Shown here: positions 1-8,557 of the stretch, piece by piece
Numbering within the stretch: position 1 is the stretch's first letter
Layout of the letters: each line of letters opens with the position of its first letter
Assembly (NCBI GenBank): GCA_024234955.1
Contig: JACKNK010000002.1
Coordinates: forward strand, 744,001 to 808,000
Direction of reading: 5' to 3'
DNA: 64,000 bases
Origin: Gammaproteobacteria bacterium
GTDB taxonomy: Bacteria; Pseudomonadota; Gammaproteobacteria; JACKNK01
Notes under the pieces: generated by a model
Databases searched by the model: none
What the model was told of the DNA's origin: nothing
What the model saw: the letters and a program-made list of their open reading frames with translations, nothing else
Program-made: the position numbers and the translations under genes

Positions 1-1
1 C

Positions 2-1948
2 CGGCATAGCGCGGTCGCCTCGCTCGCAGCGGAGGCGGGTTTTCTGCGCCGATTCCTGGCGATCGCGGAACGTGAGCATTACGTGTATTACGTGATGGAG
101 GCCTTCGATCAGCCTTGGAAGCAACGTATCGAAAGCGGCGTCGGTGCCTATTGGGGCGTCTGGGATGCCAAGCGCCGCCCGAAATTCTCCTTCGATCAGC
201 CCATCGAGCGGATCCCGGAATGGCGCATGCTTGCCGGTGTATCCGTGCTGGTGGCGCTGATCACCTTTGCCTTCCTGGTCATCGACAGCCACACCCTGGG
301 CAAGCGCGGTCGCAGCTTCCTTGCCGTGGTTGCGTTCACGGCGGCGACGGCGGGTGTCTGGACGGTGTATCAGTACGCCCAGCAATATCTGACCGCGTGG
401 ACCATCATCGTCGGTGTGTTGCTGGTCCTGGGCATGATCGGCGTCATTGTGGTGATCCTGACGGAGGCGCACGAGTGGGCGGAAGCGCGTTGGGTGATCA
501 CCCGGCGGCGCGCGTTTACACCGCATCACGTCCCGGACGACGAATTGCCCATGGTCTCGGTGCATGTGCCGGCCTACAACGAACCGCCGGAGATGATGAT
601 TGCCACGCTCGATGCCTTGGCACGCCTGGATTACCCCCGCTTCGAGGTGGTGGTGATCGACAACAACACCCGTGACGAGGCGGTCTGGAAGCCGGTCGAG
701 GCGCATTGCGCCAAGTTGAATCTGACCCATGCCGGGCGATTCCGGTTTTTCCATGAGAACCCGCTGGCCGGCTTCAAGGCCGGTGCCTTGAACTACGCGT
801 TGCGCAACACCGATCCGAGCGCCGAGATCGTCGCCGTCATCGACAGCGATTATCAGGTCGTGCCGCATTGGCTGCGCGATCTGGTGCCGCAGTTCGCCAA
901 CGAACGCATCGCCATCGTGCAGGCCCCGCAGGATTACCGCGATTCCGAAGAAAGCCCGTTTAAGGCGATGTGCTATTCGGAATATCGCGGCTTCTTCTAC
1001 ATCGGTATGGTGACCCGCAACGAACGCAACGCGATCATCCAGCACGGCACCATGACGATGGTGCGGCGCTCCGTGCTGGAGGACATCGGCGGCTGGGGTG
1101 AATGGTGCATCACCGAAGATGCCGAACTCGGCCTGCGCATCTTCGAACTGGGACTGGAGGCGACTTACATCCCGGTCAGCTACGGTCAGGGTCTGATGCC
1201 GGATCGGTTCATCGACTTCAAAAAGCAGCGTTGGCGTTGGGCGTTTGGTGCGATGCAGATTCTGCGCGGTCATATCGGCGACCTGTTTGGGCGGCGCGAA
1301 TCGTCTCTGACCGCCGGCCAGCGTTATCACTTCATCGCCGGTTGGCTCCCGTGGATCGCGGATGGCTTCAACCTGATCTTCAACCTCGCCGCCATCGCCT
1401 GGTCGGTGGCGATGCTGTGGTTCCCGAGGGAAGTCGATCCGCCGATGATGACCTTCGCCGCATTGCCCTTGGTGCTGTTCGGTTTCAAGGGCTTCAAGTT
1501 GCTCTACCTGTACCGCACCGCCGTCAAGGCCAGCGTCGCCAACACCCTGGCTGCGGCGATCGCCGGACTTGCGTTGTCGCACACCATCGCGCTCGCGATA
1601 TTGGCCGGTTTCCGTTATCGCGATCGCCCATTCTTCCGCACCCCGAAAATGGCCGAAGGCTATTCGGTGTGGCGGGCACTGGTTGCGGCCCGCGAGGAGG
1701 GAATCTTGTTCATCGGCCTGTGGATGTCGGCATTCGGCCTGCTCATCCATGTCGGGACCGAAATGATCGACATGGTGGTGTGGATCGCGGTGTTGCTGAT
1801 CCAGTCGATCCCCTACGCCGCCAGTATTCTCATGGCCGGCATCAGTGGCTTGCCGCCGCGTATCGCGTCGGCGATGCCAATCCTGCCGACGCCGCCGGCG
1901 CCGGATGTGGACGTAAGGGCGCCGGACGATGTGAATTCCGTGGCCTGA
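2..1948 (+). CDS. GH17-GT2 fusion beta-glucan synthase, NdvB-like (5' truncated by window edge)
   Basis: The frame is open to the left edge, so the N-terminus is missing. The first ~50 visible residues (GVGAYWGVWDAKRRPKF region) resemble the C-terminal end of a GH17 glucanase-like domain. Then come membrane segments (about nt 225-480) and a processive family 2 glycosyltransferase domain: PAYNEPPE (~nt 570), the metal-binding DSD (842-850), TED (1112-1120) and QRWRW (~1225-1240). Several C-terminal membrane helices follow. This GH17-plus-GT2 architecture is known from NdvB-type enzymes that make beta-1,3-linked (cyclic) glucans from UDP-glucose in the inner membrane. galU at 21.5 kb could supply UDP-glucose but is not linked. 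The gene ends before a strong terminator. Family is confident; the glucan product is inferred. Confidence 0.85.
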   Translation, partial: RHSAVASLAAEAGFLRRFLAIAEREHYVYYVMEAFDQPWKQRIESGVGAYWGVWDAKRRPKFSFDQPIERIPEWRMLAGVSVLVALITFAFLVIDSHTLGKRGRSFLAVVAFTAATAGVWTVYQYAQQYLTAWTIIVGVLLVLGMIGVIVVILTEAHEWAEARWVITRRRAFTPHHVPDDELPMVSVHVPAYNEPPEMMIATLDALARLDYPRFEVVVIDNNTRDEAVWKPVEAHCAKLNLTHAGRFRFFHENPLAGFKAGALNYALRNTDPSAEIVAVIDSDYQVVPHWLRDLVPQFANERIAIVQAPQDYRDSEESPFKAMCYSEYRGFFYIGMVTRNERNAIIQHGTMTMVRRSVLEDIGGWGEWCITEDAELGLRIFELGLEATYIPVSYGQGLMPDRFIDFKKQRWRWAFGAMQILRGHIGDLFGRRESSLTAGQRYHFIAGWLPWIADGFNLIFNLAAIAWSVAMLWFPREVDPPMMTFAALPLVLFGFKGFKLLYLYRTAVKASVANTLAAAIAGLALSHTIALAILAGFRYRDRPFFRTPKMAEGYSVWRALVAAREEGILFIGLWMSAFGLLIHVGTEMIDMVVWIAVLLIQSIPYAASILMAGISGLPPRIASAMPILPTPPAPDVDVRAPDDVNSVA

Positions 1949-1992
1949 TCAAGCCTCGCGCCCCGGGTTCGACATCCGGTTTGCGCGCAGAC

Positions 1993-2026
1993 AAAAAAGG
2001 CGGCCCGTTTCCGGTCCGCCTTTTTT
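1993..2026 (+). terminator. Rho-independent terminator after the glucan synthase gene
   Basis: The arms AAAAAAGGCGG (1993-2003) and CCGCCTTTTTT (2016-2026) pair perfectly around a 12-nt loop and end in a T-run. It lies 45 bases after the stop codon. Its A/T symmetry means it could work in both directions. Confidence 0.9.
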
Positions 2027-2033
2027 AATGCCT

Positions 2034-2195
2034 GGGAACCGCTGATTTATTCAGGCGCGGCTCAAATGGATGAATGAAATCGTGGGTTTCAAGGCGCGAA
2101 ACGCAGCGAGTAGCCTGTTATTCGCAAGTTTCGCAACGCCCAAAGCCGTGATTTCAGACTTCAGATGAACGTGCATGAACAGATCAGAGGTTCCC
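2034..2195 (-). repeat. MITE-like ~168-bp element, copy 1 (diverged, inverted)
   Basis: The reverse complement of this stretch aligns along its length with the element copies at 4676, 8801 and 57112. Landmarks are the GGGAACC / GATCAGAGGTTCCC ends and the internal GTTTCAAGGCGCG and CAAGTTTCGCAACGC blocks. It is clearly more diverged than the other three copies (many substitutions, 162 bp instead of 168) and is probably the oldest. It begins eight bases after the terminator of the preceding gene and encodes nothing convincing. Confidence 0.75.
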
Positions 2196-2234
2196 CTGGT
2201 GTCCGACCAGGTCGGGATTGGCCGCTATCGCGCT

Positions 2235-2570
2235 TCAGTCTTCCGACTCTTCCTCGTCCTCTTCTTCCATCTCGATGCCTTCGACATCGCGACCGAGGAA
2301 GTTGAGCATCACGAGGTTTTTCCCGAACTTGCCTTCATTGGCCTTCATGCCTTCTTCCAGGGTCATGGGCTTGAACGCGTAGTGCAGGCCTTCGTCCTCT
2401 TCGATCTGGTCGTCGAGGATGTAGACCTCCACTTCATCCGGATACCAGTCTTCCATCGTGAACTTGCGCGGCTCGTCCAGTTTGGTAAGCACAACCTCGT
2501 GGTTGCAGATGTCCACGGTGACTTTCTGACCGGTTTTCAGTTCAGAGATGTTGACGACGCCGTCTTCCAT
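2235..2570 (-). CDS. Acidic hypothetical protein, 111 aa
   Basis: I do not recognise this family. A GAGGA ribosome-binding site sits about 8 nt before the ATG at 2570. The N-terminal half (VNISELKTGQKVTVDICNHE) looks like a small beta-rich domain. The protein is acidic throughout and ends in a run dominated by Glu and Asp (EMEEEDEEESED). It has no signal peptide or membrane segment, so it is probably cytosolic. It is monocistronic and convergent with the repeat and terminator downstream. The opposite-strand frame over the same bases is low-complexity and looks like a shadow. Function unknown. Confidence 0.7.
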   Translation of the reverse strand: MEDGVVNISELKTGQKVTVDICNHEVVLTKLDEPRKFTMEDWYPDEVEVYILDDQIEEDEGLHYAFKPMTLEEGMKANEGKFGKNLVMLNFLGRDVEGIEMEEEDEEESED

Positions 2571-2952
2571 CTTGGTTTCCTCAATACGTTCTGGGCATCC
2601 ATCGGGAGGATGCGGTGTGGAGTCGCTCCGATCGATGTGCGCCGATCGGAACCCGTAATGCGCCGCATATCATACGGACCGGCACGCCGGTTGACGACCG
2701 GGCGGTGACTTCTCCAACTGCGGGTGGCCCAAAGCAGCCAGGGATGAACACGGTAAAAGGGCGGTCTTCCACTCAGACTTGACCCGCCCGGAGAGGTCGG
2801 GCGGTTCTCAGCGGTATCCGTGTCGAGCCGCCCGGGCATCCGCCCGGAAACAGGCCCGGACGCAACGTCAGCAACCGTAAAATGCGCTGTTTTTGTTTGT
2901 GCGGGACGTCCAGCCGGTACAGGATGCCGTGATCAACAATGGTGTGGGAACG
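2571..2952. other. Intergenic region between divergent genes
   Basis: This 382-bp region should hold the promoters of the acidic protein (leftward) and the ABC exporter (rightward). A hairpin with arms CCGCCCG (2784-2790) and CGGGCGG (2798-2804) is visible. A TAAAAT hexamer at 2878-2883 could be a -10 for the exporter but lacks a good -35. Short minus-strand frames here have no support as genes. Confidence 0.5.
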
Positions 2953-3867
2953 ATGAACGACAGACCAATCGTGCGCGGCCTCGGCCTTCGCAAGACCTTC
3001 GCTGAACGGGTGGCGGTCGATGGTATTGATCTCGACATCCCGCGCGGTCGTTGCTTTGGGCTGCTGGGACCGAACGGCGCTGGCAAGACCACGACCTTGC
3101 GGATGCTGCTCGGGCTGACGCCGTTCGATGCCGGAACCCTCACTGTCTTCGATCTGCCGATGCCGGAACGGGCGCGCGAGGTGCGTGCGCGGGTCGGTAT
3201 CGTGCCGCAGGCGGACACGCTCGATCCGGATTTCTCGGTTGCCGAAAATCTCAGGGTCTACGCGAGTTATTTCGGACTGTCGCGGCGTCAGGTCGAGCCA
3301 CGCATCGATGGGTTACTCGATTTCGCCAATCTTGGCGAACGTCGCGATGCGCGCATCGATACACTTTCCGGCGGCATGAAGCGCCGTCTGACCATCGCCC
3401 GGGCGCTCGTCAACGACCCGGAGCTGGTGGTCCTTGATGAGCCCACTACCGGACTCGATCCGCAGGCGCGGCATGTGATCTGGTCGCGTCTCTCGGAACT
3501 GCGCGACGCCAGCAAGACACTGGTATTGACGACGCATTACATGGAGGAGGCGGAGCGACTGTGCGACGAACTGATTGTGGTCGATCATGGCCGCATTCTC
3601 GATCGTGGCAGCCCGCGCGCGTTGATCAAGCGCCATGTCGAGCCCGAGGTGATCGAGGTGCGCGGCGGCGCCGATGCGGTCATCGCCTGGCCGGAAATTC
3701 AGGCGGCCCGCACTGAACGCATGGGCTCCAGCCTTTACTGCTACACCCGGGAACCGGCGCCGTTGCTGAATCGGCTTCAGGCCGCGACCGGTATTGTCTT
3801 CCTGCATCGCCCGGCGGGTCTCGAAGACGTGTTTTTACGACTCACCGGACGGGAGCTGCGCGACTGA
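2953..3867 (+). CDS. ABC transporter ATP-binding protein, NodI/DrrA-like
   Basis: A 304-residue ABC ATPase. It carries Walker A GPNGAGKTT (from residue 39), signature LSGGMKRR (from 138), Walker B LVVLDEP with D162/E163, and the switch histidine H195 in TTHYMEEAE. A ~90-residue C-terminal extension is typical of ATPases of ABC-2 exporters. The ATG at 2953 (MNDRPIV) is preferred over an upstream GTG at 2893 because family similarity starts just after it. It overlaps the permease by one base (TGATG), so the two are translationally coupled and form a two-component exporter. The substrate cannot be told; NodIJ exports lipo-oligosaccharide in rhizobia, but homologues are widespread. Confidence 0.9.
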   Translation: MNDRPIVRGLGLRKTFAERVAVDGIDLDIPRGRCFGLLGPNGAGKTTTLRMLLGLTPFDAGTLTVFDLPMPERAREVRARVGIVPQADTLDPDFSVAENLRVYASYFGLSRRQVEPRIDGLLDFANLGERRDARIDTLSGGMKRRLTIARALVNDPELVVLDEPTTGLDPQARHVIWSRLSELRDASKTLVLTTHYMEEAERLCDELIVVDHGRILDRGSPRALIKRHVEPEVIEVRGGADAVIAWPEIQAARTERMGSSLYCYTREPAPLLNRLQAATGIVFLHRPAGLEDVFLRLTGRELRD

Positions 3868-4652
3868 TGGCGAATTTCGATTGGACCTTGCCGCGTGCCC
3901 GGCGAGGCGCACTCGCGGTCTGGCGGCGCAACGTGCTGGTTTGGCGACGGTTGCTCGGTCCCGCAATCCTGATGAACTTCGGCGAGCCCTTGATCTATCT
4001 GCTCGGATTCGGGCTTGGACTTGGCGTCTTCGTCGGCCAGGTCGCGGACCTGCCTTATCTGGCGTTCCTCGCTTCCGGAATCGTCGCCTCGTCGGCGATG
4101 ACCACCGCGACCTTCGAAGGCATGTACTCGGTGTTCACGCGCATGGTCCCGCAGCGTACTTATGAGGCCATTCTCGCCACGCCGCTGGAGATCGACGACA
4201 TCCTTGCCGGTGAGATGCTTTGGTGCGCCACCAAGGGTTTGATGTCCGGGGTCGCGATCCTGTTGGTCGGCGCGGGGCTCGGTGTGGTCGGCGGCATGAG
4301 CGCGCTGTGGGCGATCCCGGTGGTGTTCCTGATCGGTCTGACCTTCGGCGGCATGGCCATGATCATGACCGCGCTGGCCGACAACTATGACTTCTTCAGT
4401 TACTACTTCGTGTTGCTGGTCACCCCGATGATGATGCTCTGCGGGGTGTTCTTCCCCATCGACGGTCTGCCGGGCTGGTTGCAGGACGTGGTGCAGATCC
4501 TGCCGCTGACTCATGCCGTTGCACTGGTTCGCCCCTTGGTCGTCGGCGCTCCCGTTGACGCCGCCGGTTTGCACCTGTCTGTGCTGATCGGCTACGCATC
4601 GACCAGCTATTACCTCGCCGTGGTCCTGGTCCGCCGCCGTCTGGTGGTGTGA
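3867..4652 (+). CDS. ABC-2 type permease, NodJ-like
   Basis: A 261-residue inner-membrane permease with about six hydrophobic segments. The N-terminal cytosolic region (RRNVLVWRRLLGPAILMNF) and the segment around EAILATPLEIDDILAGEMLW match the NodJ branch of ABC-2 permeases. Its start overlaps the stop of the ATPase, and together they make a complete exporter (2+2 subunits). A MITE-like element begins 24 bp after its stop, and no terminator is visible in between. Confidence 0.88.
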   Translation: MANFDWTLPRARRGALAVWRRNVLVWRRLLGPAILMNFGEPLIYLLGFGLGLGVFVGQVADLPYLAFLASGIVASSAMTTATFEGMYSVFTRMVPQRTYEAILATPLEIDDILAGEMLWCATKGLMSGVAILLVGAGLGVVGGMSALWAIPVVFLIGLTFGGMAMIMTALADNYDFFSYYFVLLVTPMMMLCGVFFPIDGLPGWLQDVVQILPLTHAVALVRPLVVGAPVDAAGLHLSVLIGYASTSYYLAVVLVRRRLVV

Positions 4653-4675
4653 CCGGTCGGACAGGAAGTGCCGCC

Positions 4676-4843
4676 TAAGGAACCTCTGATCGAATCATTC
4701 ACGGACATCTGAAGCCTGAAATCGCCGCTTTCTGCGTTGCGAAACTTGGCAATAGACCGGCTATTACCTGCGTTCCGCGCCTTGAAAGCGGCGATTTCAG
4801 CCGTTCAGCTGAACGGTGCCTGATTCAATCAGAGGTTCCCTAA
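4676..4843 (+). repeat. MITE-like 168-bp element, copy 2
   Basis: The ends are terminal inverted repeats: TAAGGAACCTCTGATCG on the left against CAATCAGAGGTTCCCTAA on the right. Inside is a second perfect 16-bp inverted repeat (TGAAATCGCCGCTTTC / GAAAGCGGCGATTTCA) and a small central one (AATAG accgg CTATT), so a single strand could fold into one long hairpin. It has the same length as copies 3 and 4. No transposase is encoded, so a non-autonomous element is the simplest reading. Its right end contains the stop codon of the convergent ampG gene. Confidence 0.85.
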
Positions 4844-6195
4844 CCCTGAATGCCGCGTCGTTCGCGGCGCATCAGCATCAACACCAGCAGGATTGCCGGG
4901 ATACCGAGCGCGGAGGCGTAGGTGAAAAACACCGGGTAGCTGGTGGCGTCGATGATGTCACCGGAAAAGCCGGCCAGGAACTTTGCCGGCATCAGCATCA
5001 TCGAGCTGAACAGGGCGTATTGGGTCGCGGTGTAGGCGCGGTTGGTCTGCCCGGAGAGGTAGGCGATAAACGCCGAGCCGGCCAGGCCGCCGCTCAGATT
5101 GTCGGCGCTGACCACGATCGCCAGCAGCATTACCTCGGCAGGCTGGGTGGCGAGCCAGGCGTAGACAAGGTTGGTCAAGGCCACGATCACCGCCGCCAGC
5201 AACAGCACGCGCAGCAGACCGAAGTGCATTACCACAACCCCGCCGAGTACCGCGCCGATCATGGTCATGATCACCCCGAAGATCTTGGTGACGGTGGCGA
5301 TCTCGCTCAGTGTGTAGCCCATATCGATATAGAACGCGTTCGCCATAACGCCGAGGGTGATGTCGCTGATACGGAAGGTGAAGATGAAGGCCAGCACCCA
5401 CAGCGCGAAGCGTCCGTTGCGCTGGAAGAATTCGGCGAATGGGGCGACCACCGCGCCGATGAGCCAGGCGATTGCCGCCTGCAACGGCCTGGGCAGGTGC
5501 GCGGAGCGGTCCATGAACGCAACCACACGCGCCTCTTCACGCCAGGCCGGCACACCGACACGGCGTTCCGGTTCGCCGATCAGCAGCGTGGTGAGCACGC
5601 CCACGCCCATCAGCCCCGCCATCGTGGTGTAGGCCGCGCCCCAATTGAGGAAATCGGCGACGTACAGCGCCCCGGCGCCGGCGGCGATCATGCCGATGCG
5701 GTAACCGATCTGATAGGTCGCTGCCATCGCTGCCTGGCGGTCGATATCCACCGCCTCGATGCGCCAGGCATCCAGACTGATGTCCTGGGTCGCCGAGGAA
5801 AACGCAACCAGCAGCGCGGCCCAGACCAGGGCTTCGAGGCCATCACGCGGGTCGCCGGTGGCCATCAACAACAGCCCGGTGATGATTCCGGCCTGGGCCA
5901 GCAACATCCAGCTGCGGCGGTGCCCGAGCAGGCGATTCAGCAGCGGCAGATCGATGCGATCGACCAGCGGCGCCCACACGAACTTGAACGCATAGGCCAG
6001 AGCTACCCACGACACATGCCCGATGGTGGCGCGATCCACGCCGGCCTGACGCAGCCACGCCGACAAGGTGCCGAACACCAGCAGCAACGGTAGCCCGGCG
6101 GCGAAGCCGAGGAACAGCATCGCGAGCACGCGGGGGTGGGTGTAGACGGCCCAGGCGTCGGACCAGTTACGGGGCGGGTTTTGTGCTGAAGACAT
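4840..6195 (-). CDS. ampG: AmpG-family MFS permease (muropeptide transporter)
   Basis: A 451-residue major-facilitator protein with 12 or more hydrophobic helices. The N-terminal part (LGFAAGLPLLLVFGTLSAWL, KFVWAPLVDRIDLP, GHRRSWML) is characteristic of AmpG, which imports GlcNAc-anhydroMurNAc peptides for cell-wall recycling and feeds beta-lactamase induction in some species. No ampC, ampR or ampD is nearby. The TAG stop (4840-4842) lies inside the terminal repeat of the neighbouring element, so the last residues may have been set by the insertion. A small membrane-protein gene lies 62 bp upstream on the same strand and may be cotranscribed. Confidence 0.88.
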   Translation of the reverse strand: MSSAQNPPRNWSDAWAVYTHPRVLAMLFLGFAAGLPLLLVFGTLSAWLRQAGVDRATIGHVSWVALAYAFKFVWAPLVDRIDLPLLNRLLGHRRSWMLLAQAGIITGLLLMATGDPRDGLEALVWAALLVAFSSATQDISLDAWRIEAVDIDRQAAMAATYQIGYRIGMIAAGAGALYVADFLNWGAAYTTMAGLMGVGVLTTLLIGEPERRVGVPAWREEARVVAFMDRSAHLPRPLQAAIAWLIGAVVAPFAEFFQRNGRFALWVLAFIFTFRISDITLGVMANAFYIDMGYTLSEIATVTKIFGVIMTMIGAVLGGVVVMHFGLLRVLLLAAVIVALTNLVYAWLATQPAEVMLLAIVVSADNLSGGLAGSAFIAYLSGQTNRAYTATQYALFSSMMLMPAKFLAGFSGDIIDATSYPVFFTYASALGIPAILLVLMLMRRERRGIQG

Positions 6196-6257
6196 GGCGG
6201 AATACAGGGGCCGGTAATGGCCGGGAGCCTATCAGGCTTTGGTGAATGCCGGACTCT

Positions 6258-6602
6258 TCAGTCCTCCCCGGTGCTGTCCATCATGGTGCGTAGATCCTTG
6301 CGCTTGAGCAGACGATGCCTGACCCGCTGGTCGTAGTCGCGCAACGCGCCGCGAATCTGCACCCAGGCCCACCAAAGCAGACCCGGGACCAGCAGCAATA
6401 CGTATGGGAGCGCACCAGGCTGGAAGGCCAGCGCGGCGGCGATCAGGTACAGGGGCAGGAACAGCAGCGAACCGCGCAGGCCGTGTTTGAGCACCAGCAC
6501 TGCCATCGCCAGGCCACGCAGCGTGCGCTGTTCGCGACTGCGATAATTCGCCAGGAAGACGTGGCGGCGGAGTTCGTCGGCGGGGTTTGTGGGTTGGGTC
6601 AT
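6258..6602 (-). CDS. Small two-helix membrane protein, 114 aa
   Basis: I do not recognise a named family. The N-terminus is hydrophilic (to about residue 30). Two hydrophobic stretches follow (around 30-60 and 64-84, including LLFLPLYLIAAALAF and YVLLLVPGLLWWAWV), then a basic C-terminal tail rich in Arg and Lys. This suggests an inner-membrane protein with cytosolic ends. It lies between the DmsB-DmsC fusion gene and ampG on the same strand, but a REP element separates it from the former. Function unknown. Confidence 0.65.
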   Translation of the reverse strand: MTQPTNPADELRRHVFLANYRSREQRTLRGLAMAVLVLKHGLRGSLLFLPLYLIAAALAFQPGALPYVLLLVPGLLWWAWVQIRGALRDYDQRVRHRLLKRKDLRTMMDSTGED

Positions 6603-6616
6603 GGTTCAGCGTTCGA

Positions 6617-6710
6617 TGTAGGCCGGCATAAGCGTAGCGTTGCCGGCATGAGGCTTCGATCGCGGGCATCAAGCCGGCTACGTCACTGCGCTCCTTAAAC
6701 CGGCCTACAT
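6617..6710. repeat. REP/BIME palindromic repeat (copy A)
   Basis: The unit reads TGTAGGCCGG..., with core CGTAGCGTTGCCGGC, and closes with the inverted ...CCGGCCTACA. It matches the REP arrays flanking the RAYT gene at 14 kb. It fills the gap between the DmsB-DmsC fusion stop and the small membrane protein, where such elements usually sit. Confidence 0.85.
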
Positions 6711-6715
6711 CTGGG

Positions 6716-8557
6716 TTAGTGGCCGTCCATGACCACGCCGGTCTGGGGGAGGTGGGCGAGGCCGGTTTCGCGGGCGTGTTTCTGGAAGGCCGGGTTGCGC
6801 CAGAAGAAGCCGCCGGGCATCGAGGTCGGCACCACCAGCACGTAGAACAGCGCGCGGCCGATGAAGGCGGCGGTCAGCACGATCGCGCCGAGCACGAACC
6901 AAGCACCGAGGGCGGCGCCGTCTTGCGGGGCGCTCAGGGCTAGGGCCAGGGCGCCAGCCAGCGCGATGCCGAGGCCGACGTTGCGGGCGACGTAGCTGTA
7001 CGCGAAGTGGGTGACCTGCTCGTGATGCGAGGCGGCGGCTTCGCCGATCTTCTGGTTGTCGCGGGCGTGGAACCACAGGCCGACGCCCTCCATCGCGATA
7101 CCCAGCGCGACCGGCCAGGCCAGTGCGGACAGGAAGCCGGCCAGCGGCGCATCCTGCGCAAACAGAACGCCGCCGAAGACCAGCGCGACCGTAAGCGCGC
7201 CAAGGGTCAGGGCGTTGCCGTAGAAGTGGGTCAGCACCTGCCAGTGATTCCAGAACGGGCGTGCCTTGATGCGGTAGATCTTGTGCATGAACCATAGCGC
7301 GACCGGGCCTGACAGGGCCGCGCCCCAGCCGCTGGCGGCGACCAGACCGTTGGCGACGGATTCCGGCAGCCAGGCGGTCAGCATCGGGAAGCTGGCCAGC
7401 AGGGTGTAGGCGCCGAGCAGGTTGAAGAACACCGCGATGCCGGCGATCTCGCGGCTGACCGGCGAGTACTTCAGGTTGTTGAAGGCGCGGTAGAAGCGGT
7501 GCGGTTTGCCGAGGTGCATGGTCGACAGGGCGAGCGCGAAGGTCTGCAGACCCAGCAGCGCGAACAGCAGCACGGCCTGGGTGACGGTGCCGGCCTGGGC
7601 GTAGCCCTCGGCCAGCGACGGGCTGAGCAGCGGGCCGAGGATCAGCGCGAGCATCGCGCCGACCACGCCTTGGGTGATCAGGGTGAAGATCACCAGCGGA
7701 TCTTCGCGCGAGCTCAGGTCCTTGAGGCCCCAGCCCTTGGCCGCGCCGGTATCGCGCAGCTTGGTCTTGTACGGCGAGTCGCCGGCCTCATCGCGCTCGT
7801 AGCGGATCGCGCGGCTGTCGGTGCGGGTCAGTTCGCGCGGCAGGGTGCGGGTCTGCTGGAAGCGGATGTTGGGGTGGGTGATCTCCGGGGTCGGGAAGCC
7901 GGGGATCTGGGTCAGCGTCTGATGCCGGTTCTCGGGCGTGGTCTCGATGATGCCGAAGTCCAGCGCGCCGCCGAGACAGGCCGCCGCGCAGGCCGGCTTG
8001 AGGCCGACTTCGAGACGGTCGACGCACATGTTGCACTTCTCGACGCGGCCCTTGACCGGGTCGAGTTGCGGCGCGTTGTACGGGCACACCCAGGTGCAGT
8101 AACCGCAGCCGAAGCAGATGTCCGGGTCCTGCAGCACCGCGCCGTATTCGGCGAACTTGGTGTAGGCGCGGGTCGGGCAGCCCTTCAGGCAGACCGGGTC
8201 GTCGCAGTGGTTGCAGGCCATGGAGATGTTGAGGCGGGTGTAGTCCGGCCAGGAGCCGCCTTCGACGTAGCCGACCGAGCGGAAACTCAGGTGCGGTGGG
8301 GTGTCGTTCTTCTCCGCGCAGGCGGTCTCGCAGGCGTGGCAGGCGATGCAGTTGTCGGCGTTGAAATAGAAGCCGTGCTGCTTGTAGCGATTCGGGTTGC
8401 TGCCGACCGACTTGTCGCCGTTCACGTTGAGCGACTTGCCGCGCAACTCGTGGCCTTCGGGCACGGTCTCGATCGACTGCCCATACCGATTGACGACGGG
8501 GGCGTCGGCATTGGGGATGAAGGCGTAATCGCGTTCTTCGGATTTCGTTTGGAACAT
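6716..8557 (-). CDS. DmsB-DmsC fusion: four-cluster ferredoxin subunit joined to DmsC-type membrane anchor
   Basis: 613 residues combining two subunits that are normally separate. The N-terminal part has sixteen cysteines in the DmsB/NrfC arrangement for four [4Fe-4S] clusters: C70/73/76/80, C115/118/123/127, C148/151/154/158 and C175/178/190/194. After a linker (about 200-295), the rest carries about eight hydrophobic helices like DmsC, the quinone-binding anchor of DMSO-reductase-type enzymes. The product should pass electrons between the quinone pool and a molybdopterin subunit. None is adjacent: upstream is the divergent TSUP gene and downstream a small membrane protein. The catalytic partner is either elsewhere or absent. 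In sulfur oxidisers such modules serve sulfite-oxidising or polysulfide-type enzymes; that link is inferred. Confidence 0.85.
   Translation of the reverse strand: MFQTKSEERDYAFIPNADAPVVNRYGQSIETVPEGHELRGKSLNVNGDKSVGSNPNRYKQHGFYFNADNCIACHACETACAEKNDTPPHLSFRSVGYVEGGSWPDYTRLNISMACNHCDDPVCLKGCPTRAYTKFAEYGAVLQDPDICFGCGYCTWVCPYNAPQLDPVKGRVEKCNMCVDRLEVGLKPACAAACLGGALDFGIIETTPENRHQTLTQIPGFPTPEITHPNIRFQQTRTLPRELTRTDSRAIRYERDEAGDSPYKTKLRDTGAAKGWGLKDLSSREDPLVIFTLITQGVVGAMLALILGPLLSPSLAEGYAQAGTVTQAVLLFALLGLQTFALALSTMHLGKPHRFYRAFNNLKYSPVSREIAGIAVFFNLLGAYTLLASFPMLTAWLPESVANGLVAASGWGAALSGPVALWFMHKIYRIKARPFWNHWQVLTHFYGNALTLGALTVALVFGGVLFAQDAPLAGFLSALAWPVALGIAMEGVGLWFHARDNQKIGEAAASHHEQVTHFAYSYVARNVGLGIALAGALALALSAPQDGAALGAWFVLGAIVLTAAFIGRALFYVLVVPTSMPGGFFWRNPAFQKHARETGLAHLPQTGVVMDGH

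Noticed and set aside
2175..2708. 177-codon plus-strand frame over the acidic protein
   Set aside because: Starts in the repeat element and has no ribosome-binding site; the minus-strand gene has a good one and a biased acidic composition typical of a real protein.
4816..6093. 425-codon plus-strand frame opposite ampG
   Set aside because: Its His/Gln/Gly-rich translation is low complexity and mirrors the codon pattern of ampG, whose protein is clearly an MFS permease.
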